Source: Saprospiraceae bacterium
GTDB taxonomy: Bacteria > Bacteroidota > Bacteroidia > Chitinophagales > Saprospiraceae
Direction: 5' to 3'
NCBI GenBank assembly: GCA_022448945.1
Contig: JAKVCV010000014.1
Coordinates: forward strand, 1-64,000
DNA: 64,000 nt
Made by a program: the position numbers and the translations under genes. The notes beneath the pieces were generated by a model. The model was given only the letters and a program-made list of their open reading frames with translations. It did not search any database and was not told the DNA's origin. This document shows, one piece after another, positions 8,210 through 17,615 of this stretch (positions are counted from its first letter, which is position 1; the number at the start of each line of letters is the position of its first letter).

Positions 8210-10054
8210 TTAATACTTAACAATTTTCTTTGTGTATGTATGACTATTAGAACGTAAAGTTATAAAATACACACCAGCAGTATATTCTCCTATATTAATA
8301 TCAAGTAGGTTTTCACCTTCATATAAAGTGACATTTTTAGTATAAAATGATTCACCTAATGAATTATGGATACATATATTATATGCTTTAGTCTTTTCAG
8401 CAATTAAATTAAAATATAAAATGTGGCCTACAGGATTTGGATATAATTGAAATTGATCTGACACATCTTCTAATAATTCGGAACTTGTATTTACTTTATC
8501 ACAAGCTGTACTTGTTTCTGCCTGCCCTCTTATTTCACCTGTAGAATTCATTGAAGTATATATATTAATATACATCCCTTCTGACCATAAAACTCCGGCA
8601 TAAGTTGAATTGAAAGGTGTTACAACATCCGAGGAATCCCAATAACCAAAAGCTGAACCATTGGTTCCTGATGAAGTAATCCAGGAAGTTAAATCATAAA
8701 TAACAGGACCAGTGTTACCAAATGATGCGTTTTGTAAATAAGCATTAACAGTAGAACCTGACAAATCAGAATACACTAATGAAATATGTGCATTTGTCAT
8801 ATCCCTATCGACGGATATTATACCAGAACCTACACCATTAACGTTAATCGGAGGGACTTGTTGGTTTCCATCAAATGTCATATTATATCCATTTCTTGCA
8901 TATTTATAAATTTGTCCACGTATTTCTCCATTAGGGTTAGTATTTGTAAGGATATTAAAATAGGTTTCGCCACGTAACATTTTCAGTGCATCCAAATTGG
9001 TTATATCTGTGACAAACCCTTGTACCCTATTTCCATTTATATTTGCTGATAAATCATACAAAATTTGACCCGTTGATCCTATGGGCGCCTCACTAATATT
9101 AGAAGAAATTATTGGACCTGAAAGACTATCTACTACTATATCATACCACATTGTATCTAGATCCCAACTAAAATACACATAAGCTAATCCTTGTGAATTA
9201 TATATATTATTTACTATGTGTGTATGTTGTGTAGTATCAAGCTGCGAATCAAAAGAAAGTTTTTTTTCTCTGATCAGTTGACCACAAATTTCTCCTGCAG
9301 GATTATTTGTAGTGTATATATTTAAATATAATGAACCGACTTCAAGGCTATCCCACAAACCATTAATTGCAGAAGCATCAAAAGTGCCAACAATTGAGTT
9401 TCCTAATAACATTGAAGTTAAATCGACCATTATTGCCCCAATTGTATCAGGACTTCCAATATGAAGATGTGCGGCAGTAATACTTCCAGTAAGATTGTTT
9501 GTAATGCAACGTACATGCATCCATTTTTGGGATTTTCCTAATCTAAAAGTTGCTAAACCAATAGGATTCTCACCATTTTGTATAGTAGGATTTGTTAAAG
9601 TAGTATCTAAACTAGATCGATACATATAATCGGTATCAGGCCAGATTTGGCCACGTATTTCACCAGTTGGATTAGCTTGAGTATGCACACTAACATAATA
9701 CAATCCTTTGAGTAATTTCTCTAAAAATAATCCATTAGAAATGCTTCCTGTAATCCTATTACCATTTAAAAAAGGGCTAAGATCAGCAACAACTCCACCA
9801 AATGTTCCAGGTGAACCTTCATGTATATGAATACTAGTAATTGGTCCACTTAAGCCATTAACACTAATGTCTACGCAGGCAGTATCAAATGTTGTATTAT
9901 AGGATAAGCTAATTAATCCTATCGCTGGTGAAGAGACACCAGATTGAGTGCTATCAATAATTCCGCTAAAATGAATTTTTTCCGACCATTGTCCATAAGA
10001 TGAACTAGTAAAAAAAACAGACAATGTATAAACAAAGAAAAAAAGTAATTTCAT
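8210..10054 (-). CDS. T9SS-secreted protein with four CHRD domains
   Basis: A 614-residue exported protein: signal peptide (residues 1-21, ending SSSYGQ), then four tandem CHRD domains at about 25-140, 145-262, 265-385 and 388-510. Each ends with a variant of NPTGEIRGQI (GEIRGQIW, GEICGQLI, GEIRGQIY, GEIRGQAE). Most copies carry HIHEGSPG- or HLHIGSPD-like loops; the third and fourth have lost the histidines (NISEAPIG, YLQNASFG). CHRD is named after chordin; its bacterial role is unknown. The end (about 530-614) is a T9SS sorting domain with FQLYPNPVGHILYF and a final TYTKKIVKY. Probably surface-attached or released. Confidence 0.9.
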   Translation of the reverse strand: MKLLFFFVYTLSVFFTSSSYGQWSEKIHFSGIIDSTQSGVSSPAIGLISLSYNTTFDTACVDISVNGLSGPITSIHIHEGSPGTFGGVVADLSPFLNGNRITGSISNGLFLEKLLKGLYYVSVHTQANPTGEIRGQIWPDTDYMYRSSLDTTLTNPTIQNGENPIGLATFRLGKSQKWMHVRCITNNLTGSITAAHLHIGSPDTIGAIMVDLTSMLLGNSIVGTFDASAINGLWDSLEVGSLYLNIYTTNNPAGEICGQLIREKKLSFDSQLDTTQHTHIVNNIYNSQGLAYVYFSWDLDTMWYDIVVDSLSGPIISSNISEAPIGSTGQILYDLSANINGNRVQGFVTDITNLDALKMLRGETYFNILTNTNPNGEIRGQIYKYARNGYNMTFDGNQQVPPINVNGVGSGIISVDRDMTNAHISLVYSDLSGSTVNAYLQNASFGNTGPVIYDLTSWITSSGTNGSAFGYWDSSDVVTPFNSTYAGVLWSEGMYINIYTSMNSTGEIRGQAETSTACDKVNTSSELLEDVSDQFQLYPNPVGHILYFNLIAEKTKAYNICIHNSLGESFYTKNVTLYEGENLLDINIGEYTAGVYFITLRSNSHTYTKKIVKY

Positions 10055-10421
10055 AATATATTTTTATAAGAGAATCAAATATTTTATATAAAAGTAATAG
10101 TAATAATTGGGATAATAAAAAGATTATATGATTATGCAATAATCTAATAAAATGTAATACTAATCAAATTAATCTATAACTAATATTAAATAAAACTGAT
10201 TGTAGATAATCATATAATTTTGTACCTTCGATTTTTAATGTATCTATATAGAAAACTTAGAGTTAATAAATATGAAACCGCTCCCTTTAGCAATTAAAAT
10301 ATTATGAGAAAAATATGTTGAAGGTTTTTTTAAGCAGATATTCTACCCATAGATAGTAACATAAGCCTTGATGGTATACGTAGATGATGTTTATATTTCT
10401 ACTTTAATACAAAATCAAAAA
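10055..10421. promoter_or_regulatory. Divergent intergenic region with a probable guanine deaminase promoter
   Basis: The gap separates the CHRD gene (minus) from the deaminase gene (plus). TACCTTCG at 10223-10230 with TTG at 10200-10202 (20-base spacer) resembles the Bacteroidota consensus and would drive the deaminase gene. It would give a leader of roughly 185 bases, in which I see no riboswitch I can name. A hydrophobic-free frame from 10368 (TTG) is only an N-terminal extension of the deaminase. Confidence 0.35.
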
Positions 10422-10898
10422 ATGACAGAAGAAGACAAAAAATTTATGCTCAGAGCGATTGAGCTCGCTAAACTAGGTATGGATGCAAATGCTGGTGGTC
10501 CTTTTGGCGCCGTTGTTGTAAAAAATGGTGTCATTATAGGTGAAGGTTATAATAATGTAACTTCAAATAATGATCCTACTGCACATGCAGAAGTTACAGC
10601 TATTAGGAATGCATGTAAAAAACTTGGTACTTTTCAATTAGAAGATTGTATTATATATACTTCATGTGAGCCTTGTCCCATGTGTTTAGGAGCTATTTAT
10701 TGGGCGAGACCCAAAAAAGTATTCTTTGGCTGCAATCGAGAAGATGCTGCAGATATAGGTTTTGATGACCAATTCATATATGATGAATTGGAAAAAGAAT
10801 TTGAGCAAAGACAGATAAAACTTATTAGATTGATGCGTGAAGATGCACTTTCAGCATTTAATCAATGGTCTAAAAAGATTGATAAAACCAAGTATTAG
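10422..10898 (+). CDS. guaD: Nucleoside/guanine deaminase (cytidine-deaminase-like zinc enzyme)
   Basis: A 158-residue zinc hydrolase of the CDD/TadA superfamily. The zinc site is HAEVTAIRNA (ligand His, catalytic Glu) and TSCEPCPMCLGAIYWA (two ligand Cys). The C-terminal DIGFDDQFIYDEL and a polar tail match Bacillus-type guanine deaminase, which turns guanine into xanthine for nitrogen salvage, better than tRNA-specific TadA. The ATG at 10422 is preferred over a TTG at 10368, because it gives the family length (about 156) and starts MTEEDKKFM. TadA proper remains a less likely alternative. Confidence 0.85.
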   Translation: MTEEDKKFMLRAIELAKLGMDANAGGPFGAVVVKNGVIIGEGYNNVTSNNDPTAHAEVTAIRNACKKLGTFQLEDCIIYTSCEPCPMCLGAIYWARPKKVFFGCNREDAADIGFDDQFIYDELEKEFEQRQIKLIRLMREDALSAFNQWSKKIDKTKY

Positions 10899-10916
10899 AT
10901 TTTTAGTCCATTAAAC

Positions 10917-12221
10917 TTATACAGTAATTTTCGCATTCATTATTGACTCAATTTCCTCGACTTCAATTGGTATATTTTCCATAAGATTAATTGGCCTGCC
11001 ACTGGTTACAACAAGGTCATCCTCAATCCTAACTCCAATATTTTCTTTTGGAATATATATTCCTGGCTCGCATGTAAAAACCATTCCTTCTTCAAATTCT
11101 GCATAACGATGGCATAAATCATGAACGTCCAGACCTAAATGATGTGAGGTGCCATGCATAAAATATTTTTTATACAAGGGTTTTGCTGGGTCTTGTACCA
11201 ATACCTCTTCCCTGCTTAATAAACCCAATCCTATTAGTTCACTTTCCATAATCTTACCTACTTCTTTGTGATAATCAGTTAAGTTATTACCAGGAACCAA
11301 TAGGTATTCAGATTCCTTTTTAACTTTTAAAACAGCATTATAGACTGACTTTTGCCTTTTAGTAAAACGACCATTTACTGGAATAGTACGAGATAGGTCG
11401 GCAGCATAATTAGCATATTCTGCACCAAAATCCATAAGTAACAAATCTCCATCAACTAATAATTTATTATTATCAGTATAATGTAATACGCAAGCATTTT
11501 TGCCACTTGCTATAATAGGTATATATGCGTGTCCTGATGATCCTTGACGTGTGAATTCATATATAATATTTGCTTCAACCTCATATTCCATCATCCCTGG
11601 TTTTGTAGTTTTTAAAACCTTACGAAATGCATTTTCAGTTATATTAGACGCTTTTTGCAATAAGTCAATTTCATAATTAGACTTGATCATACGTAAAGAT
11701 TTCAATATATTTTGGGACCGTTCAAAATTATGACCAACATATTCTTTTCGTAAATTTAACGCATTTCTAATATTCCTTGATGGATAATCACATACAGCAC
11801 GATCGTTCTCGTTACTATTTAAATAGATTGTGTCAGCCAATAATATTAATTCATTCATTAGAGAAGGCATTTCTTCAGTCCATAAAACTTTGTCAATGCC
11901 TGATATAGAAGTAACATCATTTTTTGTATACTTATGCCCTTCCCAAATCGCAATATGATCATTGGACTGTTTAGTATAGATAATTTCTTTAAATTGTTTA
12001 CCCTTAGGACAATCTGGAAATAATACTAATACAATTTCCTCCTGATTTAATCCTGTTAAATAAAACAAGTCTGAATTTTGGCGATATTTAAAATGACTAT
12101 CACCACTACGTGTCATCTGATCATTAGAATAAAAAATAGCAATTGAATTAGGTTTCATTTGAGCAGTGAAACGATTTCTATTTTCTATAAAAAGTGATTG
12201 ATTTATTTTTTTATATTTCAT
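10917..12221 (-). CDS. pepP: Xaa-Pro aminopeptidase (aminopeptidase P, M24 family)
   Basis: The enzyme releases N-terminal residues that precede proline. The N-terminal AMP_N domain (residues 1-150, with SGDSHFKYRQNSDLFYLTGL) is followed by a pita-bread M24B domain. Metal ligands are visible in LLMDFGAEYANYAADLSRTIP (two Asp), HGTSHHLGLDVHD (His) and the late FTCEPGIYI and RIEDDLVV (two Glu). The longer frame from 12260 adds 13 hydrophobic residues. The ATG at 12221 (MKYKKINQSLF) gives the usual N-terminus and 434 residues. It lies just upstream of, and convergent with, the deaminase gene. Confidence 0.93.
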   Translation of the reverse strand: MKYKKINQSLFIENRNRFTAQMKPNSIAIFYSNDQMTRSGDSHFKYRQNSDLFYLTGLNQEEIVLVLFPDCPKGKQFKEIIYTKQSNDHIAIWEGHKYTKNDVTSISGIDKVLWTEEMPSLMNELILLADTIYLNSNENDRAVCDYPSRNIRNALNLRKEYVGHNFERSQNILKSLRMIKSNYEIDLLQKASNITENAFRKVLKTTKPGMMEYEVEANIIYEFTRQGSSGHAYIPIIASGKNACVLHYTDNNKLLVDGDLLLMDFGAEYANYAADLSRTIPVNGRFTKRQKSVYNAVLKVKKESEYLLVPGNNLTDYHKEVGKIMESELIGLGLLSREEVLVQDPAKPLYKKYFMHGTSHHLGLDVHDLCHRYAEFEEGMVFTCEPGIYIPKENIGVRIEDDLVVTSGRPINLMENIPIEVEEIESIMNAKITV

Positions 12222-12269
12222 ATATATAAATTGTATTAATTCAATATCAGAGATATACAAGTATTAATT

Positions 12270-12875
12270 TTAAAATTCATGTTTATAATTTTTCGGGCAA
12301 TCAAAGAATAAAAATTTACCTTGTTTATGTCCTATTGTGAACCATGAATCTGATTTAAATTCAATAGCAATTATACCAGTTGTAGGTACACTTGTAAATA
12401 TGGTATCTTTTTGAAAATGATTTGCTACCTGAATTGTAGATGGGTTGTGTCCTATAATAGCAACACTTTTAAAGTTAGGATTTATGTTTTTGATTACTGA
12501 TATGTATTCATTTGTCTTGCAAAGATACAGAATAGTATCATGTTGAATACTATCTTTTTCGAAATTAAGTTTTTTTGCAATTCTTTTCGCTGTAGTTTTT
12601 GTACGTTTAGATGGACTTATAATTATTTTATCTAAAATTACTCCTCTTTGCATTAATTTTTCACCCATCAAGGACGCATCTTCTTTACCTTTTTTAAGTA
12701 AAAGTCTATCAAAATCAATTTTACTAGAATCACTGTGGCTTGATTTAGAATGCCTAATAAGATAAAGTGTTCTAGTATCTGTAGAATTAGATATATATTC
12801 AGTGTCTGAATTATGTGAATCGGGAGTGCAACTTAATGCACAAATTATTACGAAGAAAGGAAAAAAGTTTCTCAT
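12270..12875 (-). CDS. Histidine phosphatase family protein (SixA-like), probable lipoprotein
   Basis: A 201-residue protein. A signal with a lipobox-like ALSC (cysteine near residue 16) suggests a lipoprotein in the envelope. The phosphatase domain has the catalytic RHSKSSH motif (LYLIRHSKS), an SPSKRTKTTAKRIA segment with the second arginine, and AIIGHNPSTIQVANHF with the second catalytic histidine. The closest named relative is SixA, a cytoplasmic phosphohistidine phosphatase. Export of this copy means its substrate must differ. It lies 48 bases upstream of pepP on the same strand if pepP starts at 12221. Confidence 0.8.
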   Translation of the reverse strand: MRNFFPFFVIICALSCTPDSHNSDTEYISNSTDTRTLYLIRHSKSSHSDSSKIDFDRLLLKKGKEDASLMGEKLMQRGVILDKIIISPSKRTKTTAKRIAKKLNFEKDSIQHDTILYLCKTNEYISVIKNINPNFKSVAIIGHNPSTIQVANHFQKDTIFTSVPTTGIIAIEFKSDSWFTIGHKQGKFLFFDCPKNYKHEF

Positions 12876-12954
12876 ATCTCAAACATAATTCATTAAAAAT
12901 TAAATACTCATATGATCTTTAGATATGTTTTAGTATTAAATATAATTAAAGTTT

Positions 12955-13563
12955 CTACTCCTTGATGTTTTGTATTTGATTGTTATATATTACTTTAAAC
13001 CTTTCAAGATTAAAATTTGAATTTAACCAGGTGTTTTTAGTGATAATTTCTGATAAAGTATTTATAACATTTTCTGTTGTAAGTTCAATACTAATATATG
13101 TAATATATAAACTATCTGTACTTTGTACAGTTTTTTCACAAATTATATTTGGCTCAAGCAGCAAATTATTTAATTCTCCATATAGTGATGCATTTATTGT
13201 TTGAAAAAATTCAGATTCTGGACCATAATCAAAGCTTCTACTAGAATCTTCTTCAGAAAAGTAAATTTCATATGAGGATTTTATTAAAGAATTGACATAT
13301 ATATTTAATTCTTTTTTCCCAGAAGAAATGGCATTTTCTTTTGAAATTTCTTTATCTGAACTTTTAAAATTATGATTTATACGAAAGCTATTTTTATCAG
13401 AAACTGCTTCAGAACAAGGAATTGTATTTGTATCATTAGTTTTATTCTCAGATATTTCGTTTTCTTGATTAGCATTAGTTTGAGATACTTTTTTTGAGGC
13501 GCAAGAATTTATAAATAAAGTTAAAACTGTTAGCATAATGATAGATAAAATATAATTTTTCAT
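12955..13563 (-). CDS. Hypothetical lipoprotein
   Basis: A 202-residue protein with a lipoprotein signal: a hydrophobic core followed by LFINSC (cysteine at residue 21). A low-complexity Asn/Glu/Lys/Thr linker runs to about residue 50. The rest (about 150 residues) is mixed alpha/beta with ISIELTTENVINTLSEIITKN and ends near the stop with a helix. I do not recognise the family. It follows the pair of thioredoxin-fold genes on the same strand after 31 bases, so co-transcription with them is likely. Confidence 0.6.
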   Translation of the reverse strand: MKNYILSIIMLTVLTLFINSCASKKVSQTNANQENEISENKTNDTNTIPCSEAVSDKNSFRINHNFKSSDKEISKENAISSGKKELNIYVNSLIKSSYEIYFSEEDSSRSFDYGPESEFFQTINASLYGELNNLLLEPNIICEKTVQSTDSLYITYISIELTTENVINTLSEIITKNTWLNSNFNLERFKVIYNNQIQNIKE

Positions 13564-13594
13564 GGTATATAAATTTGGTGATTTTATTTGAATG

Positions 13595-15034
13595 TTATTT
13601 ATTTTTTCCTAATTCACGTTCAAGTATTTCGTCTAATTGTTCGGCACTGATGCGTTTATATAAAATTTCTTTATTCTCTCCTAAAAGATATATAAAAGGA
13701 TTAGATCTTAAATCATAGTATTTCTTTACCCAAGCAAGTGGATAAGGGTCGTCAGTAGTGTTTACCCATGTCATTTCAGTTTCTTTTTCTTTTTTTCGAC
13801 AAAGCGATACTTCTTTCCAAGGTTTGCTGCAAACACCATAAATTTCAAAACCTTTTTCTTTCCATTTATTGTATACTGGTATTAGTTTTTTAGATACTTT
13901 AGCGCAATTCCCACAAGTTGGATCCCAAAAATATACAGCAACAAATTTTTTCCGAATATTATAAAGGCTTACATATGAACTGTCATTGATGTTTTTTAAT
14001 CGAATTTCAGGAGCATTTTTGCCACATCTTAATGGTGCCATTTTTGCGGCATCATCGCAAATGTTTTCTAATTTTGTTGAATCAAGCCAATAAGCCAAGC
14101 CAGTACAATAATATTTTTGAGCAATTGTAACATAAACACCATCCATGCATATTACTTCTTGTTTTGCATATCTATTCAATAATTGAACGGCAAAGAATTG
14201 AAATACTTTTTTGTTTTTATATTCTAATGCTTTATCAATCATGTATTCACAGGATTTTGCTATAGAATCAACAGTTTGAGGGGTTAGTTTCTCTAAATAT
14301 GTATTCATTTTATCTTTAAAAATTGGTGTACGTATTAATCTTTCATCAGAAAAATCAACATTATCCCAAAAATGGTTTTTATAATAGTGAAAAATTTCTG
14401 TTCGACTTGTAAGATGTTTTGGAACAATAGGATTTCTTCCGCCAATAATTAATTTAGGTGATAAAAACGTTGGATATTTTTCAGCTAGAGTATTTTGAAA
14501 ATCATAAACTGTTTTGTCTAATCCTGCAAAATATTCGTTAATTCTTTTTATGCTTACGCTATCATTTTGAGATTTAGCTTCATTTAATTTACTAGAATAA
14601 TTATCAGATTTAAGACGCATTTTACCAAGAAAATTTTTGTATTCATTAAATACTTTATTGTCTGGCGAATTTTTTATTACGAGATTTTCAGTAAGTTCTA
14701 TTGCAGGGTTTTTATCAATTCTAGTAGATAATATTAGATTTTTTTGTTCTTCATCATTGGAAATAATAAATTGAAAATATTTATTATCAGGTTTTATCAG
14801 AATACTATAGAGACCTCCGAGAAGAGATTCTTCGCCTTCAAATACAAAAGCACCTTTTTTGTTTTTTTTATATAGGGATTGAGCAATATAGGTAGATTGA
14901 CCAATTTGGTATCCTAGTATGCAAGTATCATTCTTATATCCTTCTATATTAACGGTAATTTTATATTGACTAAAAGTGTAATTACTAAAAAGTATAAGAT
15001 AAAGAAACAATAGGATTATATTAATTTGATTCAT
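13595..15034 (-). CDS. Secreted thioredoxin-fold protein with DUF4369/DUF5106-like region (copy 1)
   Basis: A 479-residue protein with a signal peptide (residues 1-22, ending NYTFSQ). The N-terminal 130 residues form a beta-rich domain like DUF4369; the helical middle (about 130-340) resembles DUF5106. The C-terminal 116 residues are a TlpA/AhpC thioredoxin domain with FWDPTCGNC, redox cysteines at 374 and 377. It is likely a periplasmic or outer-membrane thiol-disulfide enzyme. The next gene upstream is a paralogue (residue-level similarity throughout, same order of domains), so this is a tandem duplication. Partner protein unknown. Confidence 0.8.
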   Translation of the reverse strand: MNQINIILLFLYLILFSNYTFSQYKITVNIEGYKNDTCILGYQIGQSTYIAQSLYKKNKKGAFVFEGEESLLGGLYSILIKPDNKYFQFIISNDEEQKNLILSTRIDKNPAIELTENLVIKNSPDNKVFNEYKNFLGKMRLKSDNYSSKLNEAKSQNDSVSIKRINEYFAGLDKTVYDFQNTLAEKYPTFLSPKLIIGGRNPIVPKHLTSRTEIFHYYKNHFWDNVDFSDERLIRTPIFKDKMNTYLEKLTPQTVDSIAKSCEYMIDKALEYKNKKVFQFFAVQLLNRYAKQEVICMDGVYVTIAQKYYCTGLAYWLDSTKLENICDDAAKMAPLRCGKNAPEIRLKNINDSSYVSLYNIRKKFVAVYFWDPTCGNCAKVSKKLIPVYNKWKEKGFEIYGVCSKPWKEVSLCRKKEKETEMTWVNTTDDPYPLAWVKKYYDLRSNPFIYLLGENKEILYKRISAEQLDEILERELGKNK

Positions 15035-15137
15035 TCTTCGTGTTTACTTAAAATAGATTATATGAGTGATAAATATTAATTATTAAAATAATAAAATAAA
15101 GACATTCTAAATTAAAAATATAAAACTAATAATTCAA

Positions 15138-16583
15138 TTAATTGCTTGTATTATCATCTTCATTATTATCTAATTCTCTTTTTAGTATATCTTCAAGTTG
15201 TTTTGGATCTAATCTTTTCCACATTATTTTTTTATCTTCATCCATGAGTATAAGATATGGGTTTACCTTAACATCATAGATTTTTTTTGCTACTGCCAAA
15301 GGATAAGCTTCATCAGAGGTATTTATATATTGAATTTCTTTGTCTGTAATTTTCTTTTTACACTTGTCTATCTCTTTCCAACTTTTACTACAAACACCGA
15401 ATATTTCAAAACCTTTTTCTTTATATTTATTATAAACAGGTATTAATTTATCAGTGGTTTTACTACAATTGCCACAGTCTGGATCCCAAAAATATAAAGC
15501 AGTAAGTTTTGCTTTAACTTCATATAGATTTATTGGTGTACCATCCATCTTTTTCAGTCTTATATTGGGTGCATATAAACCACATTGTAGAGGTTTTAAT
15601 GTTTTTACATTTTCACAGATTTTTTCTAATTGAGCCGAATCTACCCATTCTGCATGTCCTGAGCAATAGTATTTTTCACCAAGTGCTACATATACAGCAT
15701 CCATGCAAATAACTTTAGTTTGGGCATATTTATTTAATAGTTCTGCAGCAGCATACTGGAACATATCTTTATTTCCACCTTTTAGTATATTTTCAAGCAT
15801 AAAATCTATGGCAGAAATAATAGAATCAGGTATCTGTACAGTTAGTTTTTCAGTCCAAAACTCTATTTTATCTTTAAAAATTGGTGTTCTTATAAGACGT
15901 GAATCAGTCCAATCAAAATTATCCCAATATCTTTTGCGATAATAATGATAACCATCAACTCTAGATAAACCAGGTGGCACGACAGGATTAATTGACGCAG
16001 CTATAAGTTTTGAAGATAGATAATCTGGGTTTTTTTTCATCATATTTTTTTGATAAACCGATACCTCTTTGGCTATTCCATCACGTTCTAGTTGAATTTC
16101 TTTCTTTATCGTTTCATTAGTTTCTCCTTCAAGTTTATCTGCTAATTTAGTGTCTCTTGAACGTATATCAGCTAAAAATTTTAGGTAACCCAAAAAGGCT
16201 TTGTTGTCCTCTGATCCTTGTATTTTTAGATTTCTACTTAAATCATTATTTTCATCAAGTTTAGTATGAATAAATAATCTCTTTTGATCCTCATTATTTG
16301 GCACAAGAAATTCGAGATACAAATTAAGCGGTTTAGTTAAAATTAAGTATAAACCTCCTTTCAAAGATTTTTCACCTTTGAAAACGAATTCACCTTTTTT
16401 ATTTTTCTTAGTTAGCGTATCTTTTACATAGGTTTGCTTTCCTAATCTATATGCAAGTATGCATGTGTCATTGGTATAATCATCAATTTTGACACGTATA
16501 TTATATGCATCTTGTGCAATAATTATATGATTTATTAAAAATATTAAAACAAAAAAAACAGATTTAATATATAAATTATTCAT
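15138..16583 (-). CDS. Secreted thioredoxin-fold protein with DUF4369/DUF5106-like region (copy 2)
   Basis: A 481-residue paralogue of the following gene, with the same plan: signal peptide ending IIIAQ, DUF4369-like beta domain, helical DUF5106-like middle, C-terminal thioredoxin domain with FWDPDCGNC (cysteines at 370 and 373). Shared stretches include YWDNFDWTDSRLIRTPIFKD against YWDNVDFSDERLIRTPIFKD-type sequence in the partner, and GFEIFGVCSKSWKE against GFEIYGVCSKPWKE. It is the upstream member, about 100 bases from copy 1, and probably heads the transcript. Extra acidic residues close its C-terminus. Confidence 0.8.
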   Translation of the reverse strand: MNNLYIKSVFFVLIFLINHIIIAQDAYNIRVKIDDYTNDTCILAYRLGKQTYVKDTLTKKNKKGEFVFKGEKSLKGGLYLILTKPLNLYLEFLVPNNEDQKRLFIHTKLDENNDLSRNLKIQGSEDNKAFLGYLKFLADIRSRDTKLADKLEGETNETIKKEIQLERDGIAKEVSVYQKNMMKKNPDYLSSKLIAASINPVVPPGLSRVDGYHYYRKRYWDNFDWTDSRLIRTPIFKDKIEFWTEKLTVQIPDSIISAIDFMLENILKGGNKDMFQYAAAELLNKYAQTKVICMDAVYVALGEKYYCSGHAEWVDSAQLEKICENVKTLKPLQCGLYAPNIRLKKMDGTPINLYEVKAKLTALYFWDPDCGNCSKTTDKLIPVYNKYKEKGFEIFGVCSKSWKEIDKCKKKITDKEIQYINTSDEAYPLAVAKKIYDVKVNPYLILMDEDKKIMWKRLDPKQLEDILKRELDNNEDDNTSN

Positions 16584-16646
16584 TTTCTATTGTTTGACTG
16601 TTATATGATTAAGTTATTATTTTTTGAATGTATATGTTTGCAATCA

Positions 16647-16654
16647 CAAAAGTA
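16647..16654 (-). promoter_or_regulatory. Possible -7 promoter element for the thioredoxin-fold gene pair
   Basis: On the minus strand the sequence reads TACTTTTG, an exact TAnnTTTG match, 64 bases before the start codon. No good TTTG lies 19-20 bases upstream, so support is partial. Confidence 0.3.
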
Positions 16655-16786
16655 CATATTTACAATAAAGTTTCTAGTTAAAATATTGTTATAAAAAAGA
16701 AGAATCTAAATTCAACTTAGATTAAGCCAAATAAAAAGAAGAATATTTTTAGGAATAAAAGTTCTACTGAATAATTTGACTTGATA

Positions 16787-17602
16787 TTATTTAAGCTGAT
16801 TAAATCTTGCGACCAAATATATTAATCCTTTATCAGCACTTTCTAAAAACATTTTCAATGCCGAAATCTCTCTATCTACTTTTAAATTCATTGTAGTATT
16901 ATCAAGCAAACAATTATTCAAAATATAGCCTGCGTTAGATTGGTTTAATAACATATACTTAAAAGGTATATAAGATTTTGTATTAGTATCCTTTCGATTT
17001 AAATATGTCTTTATGTTATTTTCTTCTGCATAAGACATGTTATTGAAGATGTTAAATGAAGAATAAAATGCAGAATTATTAAATAATTTATTTCCATCAA
17101 TTGGATTTAGTTTAATCATTCTTTCCACAGCTTCAATAGAAAAATATCTTTCCTGAGACATAAACCAATAATCCGCAAAAAAAGCTTCAGTTTCATAGGC
17201 AAGATATTGTTCAAGAAACAATCTATGGTCATAATAGATTGCTTTTTTTTGTCTTAACCTTTTTTCATATTCACGAAGAGAGGTTAAAGTACTTTCCTTT
17301 GAAATTGAAATCTGATTCTTAAAATCAATATAATTTCCAGAATACCATAGTTCAAAATTTCGATCTGAATCTTTTTCATTAAAAGATTTTAGATGCGATT
17401 TCATTTTTTTCAAAGCGATAAAGACAGGGGAAAAGTCTTTATTATCTATTGCTTTTTTTAGATTAATATAATTTTGAAATTCCTTTTTCTTTATCGTATA
17501 AAAACATACTGAACTAAAAGTTGATGGTTGTATAGTTTTATTTTGACTTTTAACAATTGTTATACTTAAGCTGACAATAAAAATTATTTGTAAAAATTTC
17601 AT
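16787..17602 (-). CDS. Hypothetical secreted protein
   Basis: A 271-residue protein with a signal peptide (MKFLQIIFIVSLSITIVKSQ, cleavage near residue 20). The rest is largely helical and charged, with many Tyr/Phe residues, a stretch of about 100 residues predicted by eye as long helices, and few glycines. I recognise no domain. It begins 13 bases after gmhB on the same strand, so it may be expressed with it, but nothing else links the two. Confidence 0.6.
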   Translation of the reverse strand: MKFLQIIFIVSLSITIVKSQNKTIQPSTFSSVCFYTIKKKEFQNYINLKKAIDNKDFSPVFIALKKMKSHLKSFNEKDSDRNFELWYSGNYIDFKNQISISKESTLTSLREYEKRLRQKKAIYYDHRLFLEQYLAYETEAFFADYWFMSQERYFSIEAVERMIKLNPIDGNKLFNNSAFYSSFNIFNNMSYAEENNIKTYLNRKDTNTKSYIPFKYMLLNQSNAGYILNNCLLDNTTMNLKVDREISALKMFLESADKGLIYLVARFNQLK

Positions 17603-17615
17603 AAGTCAAAAAGGT

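Noticed and set aside
10368-10421. TTG-started extension of the guanine deaminase
   Set aside because: The ATG at 10422 gives the family length and a normal N-terminus.
12222-12260. Extension of aminopeptidase P
   Set aside because: Thirteen extra residues are not seen in the family; the ATG at 12221 fits better.
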